A stretch of 64,000 bases of DNA, from contig NZ_JAEUAV010000022.1 of assembly GCF_019511605.1 (NCBI RefSeq), forward strand, positions 53,847 through 117,846, given 5' to 3'. Of the stretch, positions 8,700 to 17,748 are shown in pieces. Under the pieces are notes generated by a model that was not told the DNA's origin, did not search any database, and saw only the letters and a list, made by a program, of their open reading frames with translations. Source of the DNA: Paraburkholderia phenoliruptrix. Its GTDB lineage: Bacteria; Pseudomonadota; Gammaproteobacteria; Burkholderiales; Burkholderiaceae. Within the stretch, counting starts at the first letter, position 1. Every line of letters starts with the position of its first letter. Made by a program: the position numbers and the translations under genes.

Positions 8700-9983
8700 T
8701 TACAGGTCGAGCAGCAGGCGCGCCGGATCTTCCAGCGCGTCCTTCATCGCGACGAGCGACAGCACGGCTTCGCGACCGTCGATGATCCGGTGGTCATACG
8801 AGAGCGCCAGATAGTTCATCGGACGGATCACGATCTGGCCGTTTTCGACGACAGCGCGTTCCTTCGTTGCGTGCACGCCGAGAATCGCGGACTGCGGCGG
8901 GTTGATGATCGGCGTCGACAGCATCGAGCCGAACACGCCGCCGTTCGAGATCGAGAACGTACCGCCCGTCATTTCTTCGATGGACAGCTTGCCGTCCTTC
9001 GCCTTCTGACCGAACTCGGCAATCTTCTTCTCGATTTCGGCGAGGCTCAGCTGATCCGCGTTGCGCAGGATCGGCACCACAAGACCGCGCGGCGAACCGA
9101 CAGCGATACCGATGTCGAAGTAGCCGTGATAGACGATGTCGTTACCGTCGATCGACGCGTTCACAAGCGGGAACTTCTTCAGCGCGTGCACAGCCGCCTT
9201 CACGAAGAACGACATGAAGCCGAGCTTCACGCCATGTTCCTTTTCGAACTTGTCCTTGTACTTGTTGCGCAGATCCATGACCGGCGCCATGTTGACTTCG
9301 TTGAACGTGGTCAGGATGGCGTTGGTTTGCTGCGACTCGAGCAGACGCTCGGCGATACGCGCGCGCAGACGCGACATCGGCACGCGTTGTTCCGGGCGGT
9401 CCTTCAGCCATTGCTCGGCCGAGGCCGGCGCCTTCACGTCCGGCAGCGCAGGCTTGGCGGCCTTCGGTGCAGCAGCCGGTGCGGGCGCAGCGGTCTTTGC
9501 GGCAGGCGCGCCGGCGGTCAGCACGTCGCCCTTGGTGATGCGGCCGTCGCGGCCCGTGCCGGCGACGTCGCCAGCGGCGAGGCCCTTCTCTGCCATCAGC
9601 TTGCCGGCGGCCGGCGAAGCAGCGGTGTTCGCACCCGTTGCGGATGCAGCTTGCGCGGCCGGTGCAGCAGCCGGCGCCGGAGCCGGAGCGGCCACGGGCG
9701 CGGGCTTCACTTCGGCTTCGACAGCAGCGGCGCCTGCGGTGCCTTCCGTGTCGATCTTGGCGATGACCTGGTCAGCGGTGACCGTGTCGCCGTCGTTCGC
9801 GATGACTTGCGCGAGCACGCCGGCTGCGGGTGCCGGCACTTCGAGCACGACCTTGTCGGTCTCGATTTCGATGAGAATTTCGTCTTGAGCAACAGCCTCG
9901 CCGGGCTTCTTCTTCCACTGCAGCATCGTGGCTTCCGAGACCGACTCGGACAGCTGGGGAACCTTGACTTCAACAATAGCCAT
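8700..9983 (-). CDS. odhB: 2-oxoglutarate dehydrogenase E2, dihydrolipoyl succinyltransferase
   Basis: 427 residues from the ATG at 9983 (MAIVEVKVPQLSESV). Domains in order: a single lipoyl domain with ETDK (lipoylated Lys44), a long Ala/Pro linker (about 78-122), the E3-binding domain (about 125-160, GTGRDGRITKGDV), a second Ala/Pro linker, and the catalytic domain ending in SYDHRIIDGREAV with the active-site His and Asp. It transfers the succinyl group from lipoamide to CoA in the TCA cycle. It lies 146 nt after odhA and 148 nt before lpdA. Also known as sucB. Confidence 0.96.
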   Translation of the reverse strand: MAIVEVKVPQLSESVSEATMLQWKKKPGEAVAQDEILIEIETDKVVLEVPAPAAGVLAQVIANDGDTVTADQVIAKIDTEGTAGAAAVEAEVKPAPVAAPAPAPAAAPAAQAASATGANTAASPAAGKLMAEKGLAAGDVAGTGRDGRITKGDVLTAGAPAAKTAAPAPAAAPKAAKPALPDVKAPASAEQWLKDRPEQRVPMSRLRARIAERLLESQQTNAILTTFNEVNMAPVMDLRNKYKDKFEKEHGVKLGFMSFFVKAAVHALKKFPLVNASIDGNDIVYHGYFDIGIAVGSPRGLVVPILRNADQLSLAEIEKKIAEFGQKAKDGKLSIEEMTGGTFSISNGGVFGSMLSTPIINPPQSAILGVHATKERAVVENGQIVIRPMNYLALSYDHRIIDGREAVLSLVAMKDALEDPARLLLDL

Positions 9984-10129
9984 TATGAATATCCTGAATA
10001 CGTATCGGGTGACGGCGCGGTGAACGACGACCGCCTGCGAACCCTGCGTGCCGCGCTCCGAACCATGAACAAGGGTTGCGGAATGCGGCACGGGAAAGCG
10101 CACTGCGCTTTCCCGGTCCGTCTCATTTC

Positions 10130-12991
10130 TTATTTAGCGATCGACGCGCTCTTGAGGCGGCCGAAAGCGCCTTCGACCAGCGCTTTCTGCTGCTCGTAGT
10201 GCTTCGCGTAGTAGCCCACTGCCGGCGAAGCCGAAGCCGGACGGCCGCTGTATGCCAGCTTCTGTCCTTCCTTCATGCCTTCCTTCAGATGATGCTCGAT
10301 GTAGAACCACGGGCCCTGGTTCTGCGGCTCGTCCTGCACCCACACCACTTCCGTCGCGTTGTCGTATTTCTTCATTTCCGCTTCGAACTGCTTGTGCGCG
10401 AACGGATACAGCTGCTCGATACGGATGATGGCGACGTCGTTCGACTTCGCTTCGCGGCGATGCGCGACGAGGTCGTAGTACACGCGGCCCGAGCACACCA
10501 GCACGCGCTTGACCTTCTTCGCGTCGATGCTTTCGTCCACTTCGCCGAGCACCGGCTGGAACGAGCCCTTTGCGAGTTCCGACAGGTCCGACACCGCTTC
10601 CTTGTGACGCAGCAGCGATTTCGGCGTAGCCACGATCAACGGCTTGCGGAACAGGCGGATCATCTGGCGGCGCAGCAGGTGGAAAATCTGCGCCGGCGTG
10701 GTCGGCTGAACGACCTGCATGTTGTGGTCTGCGCACAGTTGCAGGAAACGCTCGATACGCGCCGACGAGTGCTCCGGACCCTGGCCTTCGTAGCCGTGCG
10801 GCAGCAGCATGGTCAGGCCCGATACGCGGCCCCACTTCACTTCGCCCGACGAGATGAACTGGTCGATCACCACTTGCGCGCCGTTCACGAAGTCGCCGAA
10901 CTGCGCTTCCCACGCGACGAACGTGTTCGGTTCAGCGGTCGAGTAGCCGTATTCGAAACCGAGCACCGCTTCTTCCGACAGCACCGAGTCGATGACCGTG
11001 AACTTTGCCTGATTTTCGGCGATGTTCTGCAGCGGCACATAGGTGCCGTCGTTCCAGCGCTCGCGGTTCTGGTCGTGCAGCACCGCGTGGCGGTGCGTGA
11101 ATGTACCGCGGCCCGAGTCCTGACCGGTCAGGCGCACTGCGTAGCCCGAAGCGACCAGCGACGCGAACGCAAGATGCTCGCCCATGCCCCAGTCGAGCTT
11201 TGCTTCGCCACGGCCCATTGCGCGACGGTCGTTGATGACGCGCTCGACCAGCGGGTGAACCTTGAAGTTTTCCGGAATCGTGGTGATACGCTCGGCGAGG
11301 CGCTTGAGTTCCGCGAGCGGCACAGCCGTGTCGGCTGCGTCGGTCCACTTGCGGTTCAGGAACGGCACCCAGTCCACCGCGTACTTGCTCTTGTAGTTCG
11401 AGAGCACCGGGTCGACCGTATGGTGGCCTTCGTCCATCGCCTTGCGGTAAGCCTTCACGTACTCTTCCGCGTCTTCAGCGGTGATCACGCCTTGCTGCAC
11501 GAGCTTCTCCGCATACAGCGCGCGCGTGCCGGGGTGCTTCGCGATGGTCTTGTACATCAGCGGCTGCGTGACAGCCGGCGTGTCCTGCTCGTTGTGGCCC
11601 AGCTTACGGAAGCAGACGATGTCGACCACGACGTCCTTGTGGAACTGCATCCGGAAGTCGATGGCCAGTTGCGTGGCCAGCACGACCGCTTCCGGATCGT
11701 CGCCGTTCACGTGCAGCACCGGCGCTTCGATCATCTTGACGACGTCGGAGCAGTACAGCGTGGAGCGCGAGTCGCGCGGGTCCGACGTCGTGAAGCCGAT
11801 CTGGTTGTTGATGACGATATGCAGCGTGCCGTGCGTGCCGTAACCGCGCGTTTGCGCGAGGTTCAGCGTTTCCATCACCACGCCCTGGCCGGCAAAAGCC
11901 GCGTCGCCGTGGATCTGCACCGGCAGCACCTGCAGGCCGCTTTCGTCGCCGCGGCGATCCATACGCGCCTTCGCCGAACCTTCCACTACCGGGTTGACGA
12001 TTTCGAGGTGCGACGGGTTGAACGCGAGCGACAGGTGGACCGGACCGCCTTCGGTCGAGACGTCCGACGAGAAACCCTTGTGGTACTTCACGTCGCCGGC
12101 CGGCAGGTCGTCCACGTGCTTGCCTTCGAATTCGGCGAACAGGTCAGCCGGCATCTTGCCGAGCGTATTGACCAGCACGTTCAGACGGCCACGGTGAGCC
12201 ATGCCGATGACGATTTCCTGCACGCCGCGGGCGCCGCCGTGACGCACGACTTCGTCCATGGCCGCGATGAAGCTCTCGCCGCCTTCCAGCGAGAAGCGCT
12301 TCTGGCCGACGTACTTGGTATGCAGGAAGCGCTCGAGGCCTTCAGCGGCCGTCAGGCGATTGAGGATGTGCTTTTTCTTCTCGTTCGAGAAGTTCGGCGT
12401 GGAGCGGATCGACTCCAGCCTTTCCTTCCACCAGCGCTTCTGCTCCGGATCGCTGATGTACATGTACTCGGCGCCGATCGTGCCGCAGTACGTGTCGCGC
12501 AGCGCCTTGACGATCTCGCGCAGCGACGCCTTCTCGAATCCGAAGTACAGGTTCGTCGCGCTGTACTCCTGGTCCATGTCGGCTTCGGTGAAGTCGTAGA
12601 ACGCAGGTTCGAGTTCGGGAATGGCGGGACGTTCGCGGCGCTTCAGGGGATCGAGATTGGCCCATTGCGAGCCGAGGAAGCGATATGCGCCGATCAGGGA
12701 CTGCACATAGACTTGCTTTCGCGCGGTAGCGAGGTCTTCACCGCCGGTTGCGGTGCGCGGGATGAAGGCATTGGCCTTGGCCCGTTGCGCAAACGATTCG
12801 ACGATCGGGCCGTGGGCCACGTCGTTGGCATTGCTGCCGTCCGATGCAGGAACATTCTGCAACGCGTCGAAATAGCTGCGCCAGTTCTCGGGCACTGACG
12901 CCGGGTTGTCGAGATATGCTTCGTACATTTCTTCTACGTACGGAGCATTGCCGCCGAACAGATAAGAGTTCGACTGGAATTGCTTCATCAT
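10130..12991 (-). CDS. odhA: 2-oxoglutarate dehydrogenase E1 component
   Basis: 953 residues from the ATG at 12991, which has aaggtg 9 nt upstream. A GTG at 13003 is in frame but lies on that ribosome binding site. The N-terminus (QSNSYLFGGNAPYVEEMYEAYL) is the E2-contacting segment of OdhA/SucA. GMAHRGRLNVL, FNPSHLEIVNPVVEG and the thiamine-diphosphate region around GDAAFAGQGVV and HNEQDTP follow, then the C-terminal pyrimidine-binding domain with EYGYS. It decarboxylates 2-oxoglutarate and passes succinyl to OdhB. First gene of a three-gene operon; its promoter must lie in 12992-13300. Confidence 0.96.
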   Translation of the reverse strand: MMKQFQSNSYLFGGNAPYVEEMYEAYLDNPASVPENWRSYFDALQNVPASDGSNANDVAHGPIVESFAQRAKANAFIPRTATGGEDLATARKQVYVQSLIGAYRFLGSQWANLDPLKRRERPAIPELEPAFYDFTEADMDQEYSATNLYFGFEKASLREIVKALRDTYCGTIGAEYMYISDPEQKRWWKERLESIRSTPNFSNEKKKHILNRLTAAEGLERFLHTKYVGQKRFSLEGGESFIAAMDEVVRHGGARGVQEIVIGMAHRGRLNVLVNTLGKMPADLFAEFEGKHVDDLPAGDVKYHKGFSSDVSTEGGPVHLSLAFNPSHLEIVNPVVEGSAKARMDRRGDESGLQVLPVQIHGDAAFAGQGVVMETLNLAQTRGYGTHGTLHIVINNQIGFTTSDPRDSRSTLYCSDVVKMIEAPVLHVNGDDPEAVVLATQLAIDFRMQFHKDVVVDIVCFRKLGHNEQDTPAVTQPLMYKTIAKHPGTRALYAEKLVQQGVITAEDAEEYVKAYRKAMDEGHHTVDPVLSNYKSKYAVDWVPFLNRKWTDAADTAVPLAELKRLAERITTIPENFKVHPLVERVINDRRAMGRGEAKLDWGMGEHLAFASLVASGYAVRLTGQDSGRGTFTHRHAVLHDQNRERWNDGTYVPLQNIAENQAKFTVIDSVLSEEAVLGFEYGYSTAEPNTFVAWEAQFGDFVNGAQVVIDQFISSGEVKWGRVSGLTMLLPHGYEGQGPEHSSARIERFLQLCADHNMQVVQPTTPAQIFHLLRRQMIRLFRKPLIVATPKSLLRHKEAVSDLSELAKGSFQPVLGEVDESIDAKKVKRVLVCSGRVYYDLVAHRREAKSNDVAIIRIEQLYPFAHKQFEAEMKKYDNATEVVWVQDEPQNQGPWFYIEHHLKEGMKEGQKLAYSGRPASASPAVGYYAKHYEQQKALVEGAFGRLKSASIAK

Positions 12992-13374
12992 TTTTACGCT
13001 CACCTTTCTTCGAGTTTCTCGAGAAATAGCGGGTTACAGAACCTTCCGCGACACGGCCTGACCGTTTAGCGGATTGCGCGAATCAAGTCTTGCTTGGAAG
13101 GACCTAAAACTTGCACCCGGGGAGCATATCACAGAACGGATAGTCCAGATAGCAGGCGAATTGCCGCCCGAGCCCGCAGCGACGGGCTTTTGCGACGATT
13201 GCCACGATCCGCAACAGTGTTCTGCGATGAACGGAGACAAACGCGCATAAACCAACGGCCAATCCGCGCCAAATGCGGATAACGCCATCGCATGGCGGAA
13301 AATGAAAAAGCCACCCGAGGGGTGGCTTTTTCATGAAATGCGGCAGCAAAGCCGCCGCGAGCGGCGCGCGCTGC
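12992..13374. other. Intergenic region: odhA leader and promoter, typA terminator
   Basis: No gene supported. It holds the odhA ribosome binding site (13001-13006, minus strand), the upstream region where the odh promoter must lie (no confident -35/-10 pair picked), and the typA terminator at 13302-13334. Confidence 0.55.
13302..13334 (-). terminator. Intrinsic terminator of typA
   Basis: A perfect 15-bp inverted repeat (13302-13316 with 13320-13334, loop gag) whose ends are A5/T5, 40 nt after the typA stop on the minus strand. It is symmetrical and would work in both directions. Confidence 0.9.
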
Positions 13375-15201
13375 TTAGTCCACTGCGCCCTTACGGCTTG
13401 CGGCACGGCGCTCGTGCTCCTTCAGATAGCGCTTGCGCAGGCGAATGGATTGCGGCGTGACTTCGACCAGTTCGTCGTCGTCGATAAATTCGACCGCGTA
13501 TTCCAGCGACAACTGCACGGGCGGCACGAGGCGCACCGCTTCGTCGGTGCCCGAAGCGCGCACGTTGGTGAGCTGTTTGCCCTTGATCGGGTTCACGACG
13601 AGGTCGTTGTCGCGGCTGTGAATGCCGATGATCATGCCTTCATACAGCGCGTCGCCCGGCGACACGAACATGCGGCCGCGATCCTGCAGCTTCCACAGCG
13701 CGTACGCGACAGCCTGGCCGTCGTCCTGCGAGATCAGCACGCCGTTGCGGCGCTCGCCGACCGCGCCTTCCTTGACCGGCTGGTACGAGTCGAACGTGTG
13801 GCTCATCAGGCCGGTGCCGCGGGTGAGCGTGAGAAATTCGGACTGGAAGCCGATCAGGCCGCGCGCCGAAATACGGTACTCGAGGCGCGTGCGGCCACGG
13901 CCGTCCGACGCCATGTCGAGCATTTCGCCCTTGCGGCGGCCGAGCTCTTCCATCACGCCGCCCTGGTGTGCGTCTTCCATGTCCACGGTGAGGTTTTCAT
14001 ACGGCTCGTGCTTCACGCCGTTGATTTCCTGCATCACCACGCGCGGACGCGACACGGCGAGTTCATAGCCCTCGCGACGCATGTTCTCGACCAGAATGGT
14101 CAGGTGCAGCTCGCCGCGACCCGCCACTTCGAAGGTGGTTTCGTCGCCCGTATCTTTCACGCGCAGTGCGACGTTGTGGTTCAGCTCCTTCATCAGGCGG
14201 TCACGAATCTGACGGCTCGTGACGAACTTGCCCTCGCGGCCGGCGAGCGGCGACGAATTGACGAGGAAGTTCATGGTCAGCGTCGGTTCGTCGACGGTGA
14301 TCATGGGCAATGCTTCCGGCTGCTCCGGCGAACAGATGGTCACGCCAATGCCGATTTCCTCGATACCGTTGATCAGCACGATGTCGCCGGCTTCGGCCGA
14401 GTCGACCTGCACGCGCTCGAGGCCCTTGAACGACAGCACCTGGTTGATCTTGCGGTTCAGGATCGCGCCGTCCGGACCGGAGCGCACGGCGACCGCCATG
14501 CCCGGCTTGATGCGACCGCGCGTGATGCGGCCCACGCCGATACGGCCGACATACGACGAGTAGTCGAGCGAGGTGATCTGCAGTTGCAGCGGACCGTCCG
14601 GGTCGGCCGCGCGCACCGGCACGTGCTTGAGCACGGCTTCGAACAGCGGGCGCATGTCGCCTTCGCGCACGTCGGGCGTGAGGCCCGCATAGCCGTTCAG
14701 GCCCGACGCGTAGACGATCGGAAAGTCGAGCTGTTCGTCGGTCGCACCGAGCTTGTCGAACAGGTCGAAAGTCTGGTTGATCACCCAGTCCACGCGCGCG
14801 CCCGGACGGTCGACCTTGTTGACCACGACGATCGGCTTCAGGCCGAGCGCGAGCGCCTTCTTGGTGACGAAGCGCGTTTGCGGCATCGGGCCTTCCACTG
14901 CGTCGACGAGCAGCAGCACGGAGTCGACCATGGACAGCACGCGCTCCACTTCACCGCCGAAGTCCGCGTGACCCGGCGTGTCGACGATGTTGATGTGCGT
15001 GCCTTCGTATTCGACCGCGCAATTCTTCGAAAGGATCGTGATGCCACGCTCTTTTTCGATGTCGTTCGAGTCCATCACGCGTTCGGCAACCTGCTGGTTG
15101 TCGCGGAACGTGGCGGTCTGGCGCAGAAGCTGGTCGACGAGCGTGGTCTTGCCGTGGTCGACGTGGGCAATGATGGCGATGTTGCGTAGGGCGCGGGTCA
15201 T
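13375..15201 (-). CDS. typA: Ribosome-associated GTPase TypA/BipA
   Basis: 608 residues, normal length. GTPase motifs: AHVDHGKTT (12-20), RGIT (G2), DTPGHADFG (G3), NKVDRPGAR (G4). Then the EF-G-like beta-barrel, domain V, and the BipA-specific C-terminal domain containing KGKQLTNVRASG and TPQSIRLRKRYL. It is a translational GTPase binding the 70S ribosome at the EF-G site and is linked to stress, cold and ribosome assembly. Monocistronic: its own terminator lies downstream, and a divergent MarR gene starts 359 bases upstream. A minus-strand TATAAT at 15333-15328 is a possible -10 element. Confidence 0.96.
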   Translation of the reverse strand: MTRALRNIAIIAHVDHGKTTLVDQLLRQTATFRDNQQVAERVMDSNDIEKERGITILSKNCAVEYEGTHINIVDTPGHADFGGEVERVLSMVDSVLLLVDAVEGPMPQTRFVTKKALALGLKPIVVVNKVDRPGARVDWVINQTFDLFDKLGATDEQLDFPIVYASGLNGYAGLTPDVREGDMRPLFEAVLKHVPVRAADPDGPLQLQITSLDYSSYVGRIGVGRITRGRIKPGMAVAVRSGPDGAILNRKINQVLSFKGLERVQVDSAEAGDIVLINGIEEIGIGVTICSPEQPEALPMITVDEPTLTMNFLVNSSPLAGREGKFVTSRQIRDRLMKELNHNVALRVKDTGDETTFEVAGRGELHLTILVENMRREGYELAVSRPRVVMQEINGVKHEPYENLTVDMEDAHQGGVMEELGRRKGEMLDMASDGRGRTRLEYRISARGLIGFQSEFLTLTRGTGLMSHTFDSYQPVKEGAVGERRNGVLISQDDGQAVAYALWKLQDRGRMFVSPGDALYEGMIIGIHSRDNDLVVNPIKGKQLTNVRASGTDEAVRLVPPVQLSLEYAVEFIDDDELVEVTPQSIRLRKRYLKEHERRAASRKGAVD

Positions 15202-15560
15202 AGGAACCTGGAGACAGTTGAGTGCGCCGCTTGCTCATGCCGCTTACCCCTGCCGCTCACCCTTTCTACCAGAGCAATACGAGGACAAATTTACGACAAG
15301 CCCAAAGCGCACTTTTGGGAACCCAACATTATAGCACTGAACAGTTACGTCATCTGGTATTCCCTGATAGCGAGCCCGGTCGTGCAGCGCTTTGCGTACT
15401 CACCAGCCCGACGGCGAGCGCCCCGACGCCCTACGTGAAACTGCGCCCATCCTTACTTGAGCGCGGAAAATTATTTGCCTAAGCTGCAATAACGCTTGCC
15501 GCGTCAATCATCCGGCTCTTATAATCATGCCTAGTCAACCATTGCATTCGCACGAGAATC
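15202..15560. other. Divergent promoter region between typA and the MarR-led efflux operon
   Basis: No gene. On the minus strand TATAAT at 15333-15328 is a candidate typA -10. On the plus strand a better-defined promoter precedes marR (listed separately). Confidence 0.5.
15496..15525 (+). promoter_or_regulatory. Sigma-70-type promoter of the MarR/efflux operon
   Basis: TTGCCG at 15496-15501 and a perfect TATAAT at 15520-15525, separated by 18 bases. The expected transcript start is about 30 nt before the MarR start codon at 15561. Confidence 0.6.
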
Positions 15561-16076
15561 ATGACGGAGCCGTCCCGCACACCTGCGCCTGAGATCAGCG
15601 AGTATCAGCTTGGCGAGAGCGTCGGCTATCTGCTCGCGCGCGTGAAATCGACCATGTCGAACCTCGTCACCCAGCGCACCATGGCTGAGCTCGGCATCAC
15701 CAGCCAGCAGGGCAGCATCCTGTTCATGGTGGCAAGCGGCAAGTGTCTGCTGGCGGCGGAGCTGGCCCGCGAATACGGCATAGACGCAAGCGCCGTCACG
15801 CGCCTGATCGACCGGCTGGAAAAACGCGGCCTGCTCACGCGTGTGCGCAGCAGCGAAGACCGGCGTGCCGTGCGGCTGGCGCTCACTGCGGAAGGCCACG
15901 CGATCGCGGCAAAAATGCCCAGGATCTTCAATAGTGTGCTGGACAACCTGCTCGCGGGCTTCACGCCGGAGGAAGTCGGGTTTCTGAAGAGCATGCTGCG
16001 CCGGGTGTTGATCAATTCGGGCGAATGCCCGGCCCTTACTCGTGACTCAGCAAGTAATTCGCAGAGCAAGTCCTGA
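15561..16076 (+). CDS. MarR family transcriptional regulator
   Basis: 171 residues. The winged helix-turn-helix spans about 50-125: LAAELAREYGIDASAVTRLI is the recognition helix region and SSEDRRAVRLALT is the wing with the family's D-R-R. It is the first gene of a likely four-gene operon with an outer-membrane factor, an EmrA-like adaptor and an EmrB-like pump, the arrangement of a local repressor relieved by a pump substrate. Two cysteines (SGKCLL and SGECPAL) could sense oxidants or electrophiles, but this is speculation. Inducer unknown. Confidence 0.9.
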   Translation: MTEPSRTPAPEISEYQLGESVGYLLARVKSTMSNLVTQRTMAELGITSQQGSILFMVASGKCLLAAELAREYGIDASAVTRLIDRLEKRGLLTRVRSSEDRRAVRLALTAEGHAIAAKMPRIFNSVLDNLLAGFTPEEVGFLKSMLRRVLINSGECPALTRDSASNSQSKS

Positions 16077-16125
16077 CAAATTGCTTGCATTGTCCACTAT
16101 TACATTCCACTCAAAGAGTCGAGCG

Positions 16126-17658
16126 ATGAAATCCCTTTCCCTGTCCGCGCCCGCGCTTTCCGGCCGGGCCGCTGTCGCCGCCGCGGTCGCAGCGCTCGCC
16201 CTCACGGGGTGCGCGAACTACTTCGGTGTCAAGAGCGACAAGCAGATTGCTTCGCCGGCGCAGTACGAGTCCACGCAAAGTCTGGCGGGCCAGGCCGGCC
16301 AGTGGCCGTCGCTCGACTGGGCCAATCAGTTCGGCGATCCGCAACTGCCGAAGCTGATTGCCGAAGCGCTGGAAGGCAGTCCCTCGATCGCACAGGCGCA
16401 GGCGCGTCTCGCCAAGGCGTCGTCGTACATTGAGAGCTCACGCTCGGCGCTCTACCCGAAAGTCACCGGCAGCTATTCGTGGACGCGCGAGCTCTTTTCC
16501 GGCAACGCGCTCTACCCGCCTCCTTACGGCGGCACCTGGTACAGCGAGAACAACGTGCTCGCGAGCGCATCGTGGGATCTCGACCTGTGGGGCAAGAACC
16601 GTCAGCGCCTCGGTCAGGCGGTGTCGCAGGAAAAGGCGGCCGAAGCGGACATGCAACAGGCTCGCGTGACGCTCGCGGCGTCGGTGGCGAGCACCTACAA
16701 CCAGCTCGCGCAGTTGTACGCGCTGCGCGACATTGCCGCGCGCGAAATCGAGAACCGTCAGGAGATTGGCCGTATCACCAATGGTCGCGTCGCCGCCGGT
16801 CTCGACACGAACGTCGAGCGTCAGACCGCGACCGGCAATATTGCGACGAGCCAGTCGAACCTGACCGACCTCGACGGTCAAATCACAGTGGTGCGCTACC
16901 AGCTGGGCGCACTGCTCGGCAAGGGCCCGGACCGCGGCCTGCAGATCGCCAAGCCGGCGCTCTCCGTGGGCGGCGCAGTAGCTGTGCCCGACAATCTGCC
17001 CGCCGACCTCGTCGCGCGTCGCGCCGATATCGTGGCGGCGCGCTGGCAGGTCGAGGCGGCCATGCACGACGTGAAGGAAGCGAAGGCCGAGTTCTTTCCC
17101 GACGTGAACCTCGCGGCGGGCTTCGGCTTCGACGCATTCGGCTGGGGCCGTTTTCTGACGGCCGGCAGCCGGCAAATACAGTTCGGCCCGGCGATTCATC
17201 TGCCGATCTTCGACGCGGGCGCGCTGCGCTCACAGTTGAAGGGCCGTTACGCCGATTTCGACCTCGACGTCGCCAATTACAACCAGACGCTCATCAATGC
17301 GTTGTCGGACGTGGCGACGCAAGTCTCGTCGATCCGCTCGATCGACCAGCAATCGGGCGACGCCGAGCGCGCGCTCGACGCCTCCACGAAGGCTTACCAG
17401 CTCGCCGTGATCCGCTACAAGGCGGGTCTGTCGCCGCAGTTGCAGGTGCTGACCGCCGACCAGAACCGCCTCGCTGCCGAGCAGACGGTTACCACCTTGA
17501 AGATGCGCCGCCGCGATCTGCAGATCGGCCTCATCAAGGCACTCGGCGGCGGTTTCGACGCGACCCAGACGGGCCTCGTGGTGCCTGCCGACGATCGGTC
17601 GGCGGCACCTGCCGCCGCGGCCAGTGCGGCACCCGCCGCGACCACGGCAGCGAAGTGA
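16126..17658 (+). CDS. NodT-type outer-membrane efflux lipoprotein
   Basis: 510 residues from the ATG at 16126, 49 nt after the MarR stop. The signal peptide ends in a lipobox (ALTGC, Cys about residue 25). Two repeated OEP domains follow, with long helices and the conserved SWDLDLWGKNRQ and GLSPQLQVLTADQN segments typical of NodT/OprM-like TolC-family channels. The C-terminus is Ala-rich. It should form the trimeric outer-membrane duct of the tripartite pump made with the next two genes. Only a weak Shine-Dalgarno is visible, so translation may depend on the upstream gene. Confidence 0.92.
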   Translation: MKSLSLSAPALSGRAAVAAAVAALALTGCANYFGVKSDKQIASPAQYESTQSLAGQAGQWPSLDWANQFGDPQLPKLIAEALEGSPSIAQAQARLAKASSYIESSRSALYPKVTGSYSWTRELFSGNALYPPPYGGTWYSENNVLASASWDLDLWGKNRQRLGQAVSQEKAAEADMQQARVTLAASVASTYNQLAQLYALRDIAAREIENRQEIGRITNGRVAAGLDTNVERQTATGNIATSQSNLTDLDGQITVVRYQLGALLGKGPDRGLQIAKPALSVGGAVAVPDNLPADLVARRADIVAARWQVEAAMHDVKEAKAEFFPDVNLAAGFGFDAFGWGRFLTAGSRQIQFGPAIHLPIFDAGALRSQLKGRYADFDLDVANYNQTLINALSDVATQVSSIRSIDQQSGDAERALDASTKAYQLAVIRYKAGLSPQLQVLTADQNRLAAEQTVTTLKMRRRDLQIGLIKALGGGFDATQTGLVVPADDRSAAPAAAASAAPAATTAAK

Positions 17659-17748
17659 GCGGTGTAACGCGCAACGGCACTGGCTGCAACGCAGCACGCA
17701 CGAACATTTGAATAAACGACGACGTTTGAGAGAACCCGGAGCACATCG

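Noticed and set aside
10076..12898. 940-residue plus-strand frame over odhA
   Set aside because: Antisense shadow of odhA caused by high GC at third codon positions.
13333..15189. 618-residue plus-strand frame over typA
   Set aside because: Antisense shadow of typA; no domain features.
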